Made by a program: the position numbers and the translations under genes. From assembly GCA_029964075.1 (NCBI GenBank), contig CM057147.1, positions 26,495,513-26,559,512 of the forward strand: a stretch of DNA of 64,000 nucleotides, given 5' to 3'. The notes beneath the pieces are model-generated. The model had not been told where the DNA came from. It made no database searches and saw nothing but the letters and a program-made list of their open reading frames with translations. Positions 1 to 12,700 of the stretch are shown here, piece after piece. How positions within the stretch are numbered: position 1 is the stretch's first letter; every line of letters starts with the position of its first letter. The stretch comes from Patiria pectinifera. Lineage: Eukaryota > Echinodermata > Asteroidea > Valvatida > Asterinidae.

Positions 1-715
<715 letters not shown>

Positions 716-1256
716 CCACATATCCGACAGATCTCTAAGAAAACAGAGAAAGGTACAACCTGGTGAACATTTTTGATATAACTGCGTGTGCATTTAATTG
801 CCTGTAAAGTTTTGTAGGTTTTTCAGTTTCTGTATATTTTTGTTGCATATCAGGGTTAATGGCAATTTGTTTCATGGTTTTTTTTCCCGGATGTACATTT
901 CTCTCCGTAATTTTTGTTATCTCCTACAGTTCTCAAATAGGCTGGCCTTGGTGACAGCACAGTACATGTATAATATTCAGATACATTAAAGTAGGCCTAT
1001 ATAAGATTTGAGTCTTTGCATGGTGGAGTATCGGTATACGGTTTTGGTTTGCGGTTAGTCTCCTGACAATAACTAGAGCAGGCTAGTCAAAACATTGAGA
1101 CCAAAGACAAGTTCTGTTTGAACTTAAAGCAGGACTGTTCTTATCAGAACTAAAACTACTTAGCGAAAGGTGATAATAAGCAGGAAAAGTTCTTTTCAGA
1201 ACTAAATATCTTAGCAGTAGTTATTACCACATGGTGTTACTGCATATCGAAATGAT

Positions 1257-1324
1257 ATAGTAGTATTTTGTCTAGGTGAGGTTAGGGTAACCCTATAACC
1301 TCACCTAAAGCTACAAAATACTAC
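1257..1324. repeat. Imperfect hairpin
   Basis: AGTAGTATTTTGT and AGGTGAGGTTA on the left are mirrored by TAACCTCACCT and ACAAAATACTACT on the right around a very short loop. This gives a stem of about 25 bp with a small bulge. It is probably the relic of a foldback element. Confidence 0.6.
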
Positions 1325-1439
1325 TGTGCAGTAACCTGTAGTATGCATTTCTTTCCATACAAATGTGCACAACACATGTAGTATTCTGTGGTATATGGTC
1401 CTTGACCCCAAAGAGCCCTTATTCGGGTGTACACCTATA

Positions 1440-1690
1440 CAGCATGAGGGCTTACAATTAGTTTAAGGACTACTGTGATTTTCTTCGCTTTAGTCAGCCC
1501 TTGCCCATGCGGGCTCAGGTTTAATTTGTCCTGTTATTTTGTCATTTTGTCTTTCTTGTGTTATCTGTTTTCCTTGAAAGTTTTTGTATTTTTTTGTATT
1601 TTTAGCGTACTGTATTTTTATACCGTTGTTATATATATTGTGTTGTTTTTATCGATTGGCAAAATAAAAATGAATGAATGAATGATTCGT
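1440..1690 (+). mobile_element. Probable LINE 3' tail
   Basis: A T-rich tail is followed by AATAAA-like sequence and ends in a short GAAT tetranucleotide repeat near 1670-1685. That is how the 3' ends of many CR1-like or jockey-like non-LTR retrotransposons finish. No reverse transcriptase is present, so the family is a guess. Confidence 0.35.
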
Positions 1691-2836
1691 ACATACTCCT
1701 GAAATAGCACACAATGCAGGTTGGAGAACAGTGGTGTAGCCAGGAATTTTTCAGGGGGGCTGGAACATTTCATGGGGGGGGGGGCGTCATGTAGATCAAT
1801 GAATTTTTTTAGAAACTCAAAATCTCAGGTGGGGGACTGGGGGGCGACAAGGTTTCATGGGAGGGGGGCCGTGACCCCATGGCTATGCCACTGTTGGAGA
1901 AAAAAGCCTCAGAAATATTTATTACATGAGGCACCTACTGTACATGTTCAATTAAGGATAGTTTTATGATGGGAGCCATGTAAACGGTTTGGGCATACCC
2001 TTGGTAAAGAAATGTAATAAATTAATTAATTAATTAATTTAAAACCAAATACATTTGTAGACTGTTGCAATATGCATTTCCATAAACCAAAATACTTATC
2101 TCTATCAGCAGAATGTTGTTTTTTTTTAAATAAATGTTTTCCTGTTTTAGCTATTAATGAATGTATTCTTCAGACACATTATTTTATAATGTTAAATAAA
2201 GTGTACTGTTTTATTTTTTTCCAAAAACTAATGGATTTTGTTGCTACAATTTATGAAAAAAAAATGGGTTTAATTGGAAAAATACATTGATTTAAGATGT
2301 ACAAAATAAAAGGCACTGGGCCAGGTGCTAGGAAATTAGTCGTTGGTGAACTTGCATGACGAAAATGCGAAGAATTTGTTAGTGTAATCATGGTAATAGC
2401 TTGTGTGATTTTGGTATCGGTACAAATAAAAAAAATACTTTGGGAACAAAATCACGTAAAGTGGCATTCCCCCCCCCCCAAATAAAACCCCATAAATTGG
2501 GTGATTACAGGGCGTCTAGCTCTGACAGTGACTTTTGGATCTCATTTGATTGGATCATATTGACCTGAAGAAAATGTTTGTGCCAAGTCTAATAAAAATT
2601 GTGATGAAAAATGCAGTATGGTATGACCCCCCCAACCCCATTGATTTTCGGAGACAAAGTGTCTGAAGGAAAAAACTGAAAAAGAAAAAAAAAATTCTGG
2701 TGATGAACAGCCCCCCCCCCCCTGGCGTAAATTCCAGGATCAGCCCCTGATCACATATACAAAGAGACTTGAAGCGAATTGCTTCTCTGAATCAACTGAT
2801 CCAACTGATCAGAAATTTGTGGACTCTGGGAAGAGC

Positions 2837-2842
2837 TTTATT
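2837..2842 (-). promoter_or_regulatory. Candidate poly(A) signal for ACOX3
   Basis: This is AATAAA on the minus strand, about 840 nt beyond the ACOX3 stop. It is the nearest canonical hexamer I noticed downstream. The assignment is tentative because the hexamer is common in AT-rich DNA. Confidence 0.3.
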
Positions 2843-3678
2843 AGGCTTGTCTTGTCTTTTTGTTACAAAAAAGAACACAATAAGTTATAACAATTTCGAT
2901 TGCCGACTGACATAGACACACTATTGCCAAAGTCGCATTAAAATGATGATTTTAAAATCTTAAAATTTGAGTTTTTATCTTCTGATAAAAATATCATTGT
3001 CTAATTCACATACATGTAATTAAACACAAAATCCCCCAAAACCCTAAAGTTTAACCCTAAAGTGCCCAACTTAGAGCGTTTTTGTTAATTGTTCAAAATT
3101 CTGCCCAAAAAAAAAAGTAAATAAGTTTTACCCACTAAATTTGTTGTTGTTGCTTCTTCGGTATATCCTTGGTACATTGGAAAGTCAAAAGTAGTCACGT
3201 ACAATGTACATAGTGCTACACCCTGAAACACTGTCCTGCGCACAGGGGAATTCTGCACTTTTTGCAGAAAATACGAATGTCGGTGCTGCGATCTCTCGCA
3301 AGAACTCGAATGAAACAAATAAATACAGGTCGTACCTGAATGAAAATGATATTATTAGAAAGAGCAAAAGTGCCCCCTTGTGATAACATGCTTACTCTAC
3401 CTCGTACATGTACGAGGTTGGCACTGTCGAACTAACAAATATAACTCGTAAATGTACGACTTTGGCACTGAAAGAGTTAACTCTCAGTGGTCTAAGGAGC
3501 CCCGTGTGTGAGCTGTCGGCATACTACCTGAGCGCGAGACTGGTTCCACCTCAAAAAGGCTTCTACTTTACAAGGCCAAAGTATTCTACACAGTCTTACA
3601 CCGTAAGTTATACCAACAGGACAAAAGTTATCACTCTATTGTCCAAGAAGCAAACTATTTGCAATATTTCTAACGTCA

Positions 3679-3783
3679 TCACAGTTTTGCTATAACGGGC
3701 TTCTTAACGAATTCCTTCCACCACGACGGCCGCTCAAGACTGCCTGGCGTCTGCAGGAATGAAGCATACAGACGCTTGTACAC
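3679..3783 (-). CDS. ACOX3: ACOX3 last exon with PTS1
   Basis: The exon opens [11 protein letters not shown] and closes [15 protein letters not shown]-stop, with a second stop directly after. The terminal AKL fits the PTS1 consensus (S/A/C)-(K/R/H)-L for peroxisomal import. Vertebrate ACOX3 ends in SKL. Confidence 0.93.
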   Translation of the reverse strand: MYKRLYASFLQTPGSLERPSWWKEFVKKPVIAKL

Positions 3784-6700
3784 CTGCAGATAGAAAAAAG
3801 CAATACAAAATATCAAATTGTGATTGGTCTACAAAAAAAGGACAAAGCAATTTTATCTCTTTTTTCTGTGGGGGTGGGGGGGATTCCAACTTTTCTTGAA
3901 CTGGTATAAAGTGCATTATTATTTGGTGGGAGATAAATAAAAAATCAATTAGAAATTTATCAAAGTAGATACAGTCGACTCTCGTTAATACAAACTCGGC
4001 TGGACTAGCCAAAATGTTTTTTTATATCAGAATTTTGTTTTCAGAGGACCGATGGCAGCATTCATTGTGCACATAAATTCAGTTGGGACCGAGGCCCACC
4101 CTCGAAACATGATCAATCAAGAATATGCCTGAAAGGTACTTGTCATTGTGGAGAGTGCGAAAGTGATACAAAAAATCCAGACCTCTTTGAAACCTTTCAA
4201 ACTTCACAATGAGAGAGAAAAAACTACCTGTCCATCGGAGGCACCAAGTGGGGAATTCAGGATGAAGTCGGGTGGAGCAAAGACGTCAACAAGAGCCACT
4301 GCTTCATCTTTGAGCTGAGAACAGAGAGTCAGGATGGCGTTACGGATCAGACGGGCCGGACCGCTGCCAGAGAAATAACCACCTGGAAAGAGAATGGCTC
4401 CAGAGTGTCAATAATCAAGGGTCTGGATTGCCAACAGCGAAAAGTACACTGGCAGGCTTTTACTGGGTAAAAACTACCCACCTGGAAAGAGAATAGCCAT
4501 CATATCAGATTCTAATAACTGGGAGGGTGCATACATTTGGAAGGTGCTGACAAATTAAAATTGTTCCTTGAAATGCTAAAGCAATAGCTCTTCTATCTTG
4601 TGCCAGACTTGTGTACAAAGTCCGTTTCCCAGTCCAGGTTTGACAGAAATGCTACCCACTAATTTCAACGCGCGATGCGGTGCTTTAAATTTTTGAAGAA
4701 TCAAATTTTTAGGATAAAGTCTTTCAAAGATGAGATTTCGACGTCGCGTTGCTTGAATTTATAATGTGCGTACCTTTGTCTTCCCTTTTTAACACAAGAC
4801 GCAGGTATTGGTGGTGAAAAAAATGAGGCTTCTAGACTTTCCATATCGTACAGCCATCGAGCAGCCATGAAATTTTTTTTGTACGTGACGTGACGTGGAG
4901 ATAACGTGAGCGCATAGTGCGTGCAGTCTTCTGAAATACAAGCGCAGTACACGGAATATTCTATCAGCATTGTTTACGTATTCTACATGCCCAGGGGTTA
5001 GTGAAAGAACACACATGCAGCCCATGCAGTCAAGTTCGAGATCGAGTTAAATTTTTCCACACTGACACTGTCAGGTCCTGCTCAACCAGACAAGCCGTGT
5101 CTTACTTTGACTGCAAGAAATAGTGAACATACCTTGATAGAGAGTTGCCGCGTGTTTCTCCAGACTCCAGAGACCATACAAGGCCCCCAGCTTGAGAAGA
5201 ACCGGTCTGAGGGAGGGTTGGACATCACCGCTGTTGCAAAACCGCATGAAGATATCCAGAGCTGTATGCTGAATAATGCAACAACAACAAAAATCCATGA
5301 CTTTTCCACAAATTGTCCAGGACAAATTTAGTGCTTTCCATGACCAATTAAACGATCACGGTAGAATCACGTGAACACAGCTTGTGATATATTGTCCAAT
5401 CACATGATATACACCAAATGGACATGCAACGCACAAAAGTTGAGACAAACAAAACTTAAACGTACAAAATTCACTAGGGTTGTCTAAGGGGCGTGGCTAA
5501 CTCGCAAACGACGAAAGGTCAATTCCTCCCTGGTTTTGGCATCTCAGGAGCGTATTTACAATATACCTGTACTGACCAGTCAGGCATCACGCATATTTTT
5601 TGCTGTCACGTAAAGGCGCCTATTGGGAGAAAAACCCTCGTGGCACAGGAGAGAATCAACGCACAACTCTACTCACATGTGATCCGCGGCCGAGATTCGA
5701 ACCGTGGTCACCTTGGTGAGAGGCAAGCGCTTTACCCACAAGCCACCCATTTAACCAGCCTTGGCCATTTCTTCCAAGGATTAAATAAAAACTATGTTGC
5801 AGCACTGAATCTCTGTTTCCTGGGTACAGCCAAGTATTGTTCAGGATATTAGAAGACAAAGCGTTTGCACTGTTTCAGATATATACCTCTATGTAAGCGA
5901 TGGCAAGCGACCGGCAGTAGTAGACCTGACTGTCATTCCGTGCTGTGAAGGCGTCTTTCCCCTTTCCACTCTCGGTCTCCAACTTGGCTATACTCTCATT
6001 CAGGAGGTAGACCACGAGCCACTTGTAGGCTTCCAGAACGACTAAGTAAAGAGATACAAACATGATGGTTTTTGGTCAGTGCAGGAACTAATGTGGTTTC
6101 CACCTTGACCTTGAGCAAAGCTCCCAACAGAGGACATGCTCACATGCACACATGCAATTGTGCAAAATGGTACGACCAACAATCTTTTATCTTTTTTTTA
6201 AATTCACTCAAGTAAAGGGAGTAGTTGTGCACAAATCCCACAACTTTTCAATCAGACTAAAAGGTCAGATCATACTTCATACAAAATTCAGCGTGAAGCA
6301 AATTTGTGAGGCGCAAGTGGCGAATGTCAAAATTAAACTTCATTAGCTGACGTCACAAATTTCACATTGTTTTTGCTTTGAACACACCTTAATCCATCCA
6401 GGAGGGTATAGTTTTTCGATACTTTGCCATCGCCCCAGTATTAAATAGCCGTCACTCGGCGCACAGCCTTTCCTCAAGCCGCCGCTATCCGCTCCGTTCA
6501 CAAGTGCCCCCTCACCGGCGAAGAAAGTACAGTTGGTGGTGACCGACCGACGCCATCTTGCCTGACTGCAATTTTGCCATGACGCGCGGCCGTACCACTG
6601 CGTGTACATAGTACAAATCCCCTGGTGTACGTGCGTCACACACAAGGAACGGTGCGTGTCAACCGGCTAAATGTCCCGCCCATGGGACGTCATTGCTAGG

Positions 6701-9700
6701 TAAAAGGGTGCCCTCTTTGTTAGCGCACGGAGCCCATAGCAGTCAGCCGGTGAGGAGGGGTAAACGGTTCAAGAACCTGACTCAGCCATTTACTCTGAAC
6801 AATCCAATCAAACATTTGGATCTTATTCCAAGATTCAAAAAAGTTGAAGAAGACAAACCAAATTCTGAAAATTGCTCTCACCCTCTGGTGACATGACCTC
6901 ACTTTCCCTGGTGCACCCAAACTGATAACGCTGAATGGACTCCATATCATCCAGAAAATCCACCGTTTCCATGGGGGACCATATCCTCTCACCATCTGGA
7001 GATGTGACAGTTGAAAGAATGAGGGATCACAGATTACTGACTTTTAAGGAAATATACAACATTTGCTTTTGCTGTAATTTTCAGAAATGGATGGATTTGG
7101 GGTGGGGGGGGGTTAGTATTTTATAGGAAATATTGTTACACTGACTTGTTTGAAGTTTTGTGGTCATAGATGCTGGAAAAACCAAGAAAAACAATCATGC
7201 TCCTGTAGTCTAGAGCTTCCTGTAGTCTTGTAAGTTTTCTTTCAGCAAAACGAAAACAAATCACATAGGGATGTGTGTGAATTGTTTTTGTTTTGCTGAA
7301 AGAGTGCACACCATTTTTGTGATCCACGGACAGACTTTAAAACGGGGGTTGTGTTTAAAATTCCATAACTTGAAAAGTACATAAGTGATTTGAATGATTC
7401 TTGTACTACAATAAAGCTTATGAATTGGGCTTTCATATCCTAGATTTTGAAAGTGCTACATGCAGATCTTCAATAAAACAAAAGTCCCGACATTTGGGTT
7501 TCGTTTTTTTTTACTCACCCTTTTTTTTAATACACATCCTGTAACAATGGAACTGCCTACATCCATATCAGCCCTCAGAGGCCGGGCCCCCCTTGGCAAG
7601 CAATCCCCCCTCCCCCACAGGCAGAACGGCAAAAGCCATACGTATGTACTTTTTATGGTAGTGGGACCCCTAGTTGGTACTTTGTCCCTCCCTGGTGCTC
7701 GGGGCTGGAGACGGTGCGGGCCCCACCCCAGGCTGGACTCGAACCCACAACTTGCAGAGTTACACTTAAAGGGAATTTACATCATTGGCTTTTGCTGTAA
7801 TTTTCAGAATGAATTATTTGGGGGTAAGTATAACAGATCAAATATTGTTACACTGACATGTTTGAAGTTTAGTGTTTCGAAAATGCTGGAAAAACCAAGA
7901 AAAACAAAAATGTTCAAGTTGTCTGGTTCCCTGACTCCACTTACCGTAAGATGAAATGGATCACAAAAGCCGGAAAATTGTAAGGTTAGGGAACCAGTCT
8001 GAGCTGGCCTGCACCCGTCGTTTATGAACATGGGACCAATAGCAAACAAAGTTTGGACTGAAAAAAAATGGTAAATTTGGAGCAGTAATTGAAAAATAGT
8101 TAGGTTTTTCAAACCGTTGGAAATGTATACACAAGTACCATTTTTCTTGAAAATGCCCGACTTCACACCAGGTGCCATAATTTTACAGGATGCTTTAGAC
8201 TGTCATTTACCAACATCCTAGTAAGGTATTTTGTAACAACTTGGTAGTTTTATTTTTCGATGTTTGCAAATGTTGAATTTTCCCTTTAAGACCTTGAGCT
8301 CAGTGTCTCGGACCACCAGGTCATGGTTCTCTGCTTACAGTTTGGTAAATCCAATATTTCTCAGCACCCACCTGCTTTCTTTGCTTGCACTTGACTGATA
8401 AGATAGTTACTGGTCTGTATCAGTAGGACGTTGTTGTCTCCTTCGTAGGTGCAGTTGGGATCGTGGTCGTTACGCAGCTCACCTAAACCACTGGCTATAA
8501 AACATACAAGGCAGACAAACTTGTAAGACGTACTCTCGTTGCTCTCTAATAACAAATCTGATTGTAGCTTTCGTGCACCGACAGATCTGCCCAGCCAGTA
8601 GACTGGTTCCCGGTTCCTACATGTACATTATCGAATCTGATAGTGGAGCAGGAATCAGTCTATTATACAGGAACTTTAGTATGGTCGGGCTGCAAATAGT
8701 AAGATGAATTCTTAAAAATTTTGTATTTAAACATGGTCGATTCGACAAACTTTCTAAAAAAAAAATTGAAATACATTAAAGCCATCATTTGCAGCTATCC
8801 AAAAAAGTAACTGGCGTAATTATTGTTGAAAAACATACTGGTTGAAAGATAGTAAGGGGACTAAACTCCCTGTGAAATTATCCTTTCTGGCAAGCTCTCA
8901 TTTTAAAGAAATCAACGAAAGAAGGCATTTCCAACGGTGCTTCTTAAGAAGCACCGTAGGAAAATTTAAATTAGTTGTTTGTTTTGTTATTCGGCGCAGT
9001 GCGCACAAGCATTGGAACGACGTACAGGCGCGCGCGGTTGCTATAATTCGTCGGATCAGTGCGCGACATCGCGTAAAGCTGTAATTCAAAACAATTCGAA
9101 ACATGATTTAGCAACTTTTGATTTTAAATTGAGATCCTAGAATGCTGTTTTTCTTGGAATTTGAAGCTAAAGCTGAGCTGAAACTTCATCAGGTTAGTTG
9201 TTCAGTATCCTTCATTAGATTTTGAACAGTTTTGTTGCTTCAAACGAACAAAATGCACTAATTACAAATGATGGACTATAGCTTTAACTGCTTGTGTACA
9301 AATTCTGCTACATGTGTTTCTTTGCTTACGGTATTCCAAGCCACGAAATTGGGCATTTTTCAAGTGCTTAACAAAAAGATAAAACTTTGCTAAATGGCTA
9401 CGGCTTACCCCATAAGAAGCCATGTCCCCCGCAAGCCTCTCTGCACTCTTGTATAGCGTCTCTGGCTGCCCAGGCTGCAATGGACTTACCGGCGCTAGAG
9501 TATGCATGCACTTCACGACTGAACCTGGCCTATTGACGAAACAGGATGAAAACAACTTCAGTCTTTGTTAGGCTTTTGAATTTATTGGGGTAATATTTTT
9601 TTTTTTAAATAAAACTTTATATTTCTACGGTTCTCATATTTTTGCCTCTGAAGTAGGGTCAGTTGGTCTGACAAAAATTAAAAATCTGAAGAAAAAATCA

Positions 9701-12700
9701 ACTGTAGTTGCACCAGTATTAATGACTCACTAAAATGATGCCAAGTGCATATTGCATCTTATTTTCTCCAATGAGATTATCACGGTTAGATAAGCAATCT
9801 TTGCAGAATGTAGTTGACTGTTACCACGGAAACCACTGCAGTAAATCTAAGGATAAACATGGTCTGGTTCAGGTTTCAACTCGGGAACTAGTCTGTCAAC
9901 TTCCAATGCCTCGGAGAGCTAATATAAACTATCCACCCTCAAACCATGTTTTATTTGTACAGTCGACTCTCGTTAGTACAAACTCTGTTAATACAAAATT
10001 CTGGTCATAACTAACATAAAGCCTTGGTCCCGACTGTGCATTTATGTGCACAATGAATGGGACTGATGCTCCTCTTAATACAAAATTCTGATATAACAAA
10101 CAATTTGGCTAGGTCCAAATGAGTTTGTTATAACGAGACTCGACTGTATACTATGTTCCATTGCCATTTTCAAATCACACAAAGACTGATTGCCTTAATT
10201 AGATATTTATTTCTGCTTCTTTTTTTCAGTCTTTTTTTTTCGAGGGGGTTCCAGACAGCATCAGTGGTAACAACATCTTTGTTTTTTCTTAGGTTGGGAG
10301 CCAAAAATACGGTCGCTGGGAAATGAGAACCAAAGAATAAAAAACGGATGCTCTGTAAGAGGAATATCCTAGTTCCTTGTTCTCCAACATGGCTAAAACC
10401 CAGCATGACAAGACAACAGTGTCCTCTAGACTCACCTGTCTCTCGCTCTTATCCCCCAAGAAGTTACCCACGACAAACTCATGGTACTGATGTCCCAGGT
10501 AGCCTGCAAAGCTGTGAAGGACGTACATGGCAGCAATGTACGGAAGCAGACGCCATTGCTGTGAGGAGACAAAGACATCAAAAGTCATTGTCTATAACAT
10601 TTCTATGGTGCCAGATAATAGAATTTGTACACAAGTACTCCTTAAAGAGGTTGTGGAATGCTCGAAGACATTTCCGTCATTTTTCGGGTATATGTAGCCT
10701 AAGGTGTGATGAAATAAAAACGACTATTGTTTCTGTCATGAAATGAGTACAAAAGGTACTTTTGAGAGCTGTTTTTCAAGTCCTGTCATGCCTGTTTCGA
10801 CCCGAACGTGCAATTTGTGTAAAAGTCGTCGTTGCGGGCAGCAAACAAAACAGTTTATTGCGTCACGATTTACTGTGTTTTGTTTGCTGCCCGCAACAAC
10901 GACTTTTACACAAATTGCACGTTCGGGTCGAAACAGGACCTGAAAAACAGCTCTCAAAAGTACCTTTTGTACTCATTTCATGAAAGAAACAATAGTCGTT
11001 TTTATTTCATCACATCTTAGGCTACATATACCCGAAAAATTACGGAAATGTCTTCGAGCATTCCACAACCTCTTTAACATTAGACACTAAGGTAAAAAAT
11101 TCATGTGTCCGTTTTCCATGAGCGTATTGCGCTATGTGTTCAACAGTTGCTTATCCGTGATGTGTACTCTGTATGTATTTTCTTTGCATACTTGATGGAC
11201 ATGAAAGTTCAAATAGACAGCACACAGCAGTTTTTGGGAGTAGCAAAATCTTGGCATTCTTTAAAAAAAAAAATTGGAGATAGTGCAAAAACAAATTTCA
11301 TTTAGGCCCTTTCACATCGGCATTTTCGTTCCTTGTGCAATAACATATTCTCACATCACGTATTCGCGTGAGAACAAGCATGTACAATGATGCGAAGACG
11401 TCCCTACCTACAGCCCATGGGTTCTACATTTAGTAAGGCTGGCTTGACTGCAGTCCTTAGTTATTTATTTTCGTAAGAGTGTAAACTCTAAACGACAGTT
11501 TTAAGTTTTCACAAAACGACCAGCACAAAAATAATTTCATGTTTCACCGTTGCACTAGTCAGCATGTACTTTAGATTTTTTGAAAGTGAGAGGTTAATTT
11601 TTGGCACGATTTTTCTCTTTCACGTCAGGCAATTTATCAATTTCCATAAATTGATATATATGCTAGTAACAATTTTACAACAACACTTTTTGGGGGGTGA
11701 TTTCCTTAAGAAATCAGGTACCAAAAATAATAACAAAATTTTAGAATGTTTGCACCTTCATTTTCCTATTTAAGAGTTCCAGAAACACGCCACCAAGGGG
11801 TGAACTTTCAGGCTGTATTGACCTCATAAAAAGGCAATCGACTACTTCTACAAAAACAGAGGAAATGTAACGTTACCTGCAGTTGATACTCTATGATAGG
11901 AATTTCCTCTGTATCAGTCGGGCCAAACTGTTTGCGGATAGCAGAGTAGCGTACAGCAATAGTCAGAGCCTTCTTGAGGTTGATGGTCACCATACTGATG
12001 ATCCCTACACGGCCGGCTGACAGAGCACCTAGCGCTGAGCTGAACCTCTTGGTTGGGTCCTACATATGAGAGACGGAAGAAAGGTTAACAAGTTTGAATG
12101 CATTTGACAGAATGGGCTCCGTGCAAAAGTGCCCCTTCAACTGTACGAAAGAGAGAGTTGGGCGAGACCACTGGGAGGGAAATTCGAATGCATTCCGGAC
12201 AAGGTCCGATGCTCATGGGAAGATAATATGTGTACATGTATTGGTATCGCACAATGACGTCATTTCCTACAGACCAGCCACGTGCATCTGCATTTTCAGC
12301 GTCAACTTGCATAACGCGCATCGGCTGCATCATATTTCGAACACATTTCGAACAACAAGCGCGCGTGTTTGGAACATTTTCAACACTGCGCAATGCCGAC
12401 TTGATTGCGTAAAATACACAGTTGCAGTTCTCCTACAGAGATGGCCGTTTTTGAGAGGGACCTATATACATTCAAATTGTGGACACTGAACAATATAGGA
12501 TAATAGGGTCCACGATTGACCGAAGGGCCACAATGTTGGATCATGTACCAACCTTGTGGGATGTCTTCATAAAAAAATTAAGTATGAACAAAAGAGGGAC
12601 AATAGGGGGTCCAAGATGTACGGCGTTTACACAGATGAGTGGATTTGCACTTGTTCTACACAACCCCCAGGACAGACACACAAAGGGAGAACAGCAGATC

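Larger units (their letters stand above)
716..3678. other. Intergenic stretch 3' of ACOX3, repeat-rich
   Basis: No gene is supported here. It holds an AT-rich block, a probable LINE 3' tail (1440-1690), a hairpin (1257-1324), G-run-rich low-complexity sequence (1720-1900 and 2460-2720) and short ATTA repeats near 2020. A minus-strand AATAAA (2837-2842) could serve ACOX3. The short open frames carry no recognisable domain. Confidence 0.5.

Noticed and set aside
1721-1969. Frame reading SGVARNFSGG
   Set aside because: This phrase comes from a common G-rich invertebrate repeat (GTAGCCAGGAATTTTTCAGG) and is not protein-coding.
10736-10983. Overlapping mirror-image open frames on both strands
   Set aside because: They are the two arms of one palindromic MITE translated on opposite strands.
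12085-12489. Overlapping frames on both strands near ACOX3 exon 7
   Set aside because: Intronic; no conserved motif or splice pattern on either strand.
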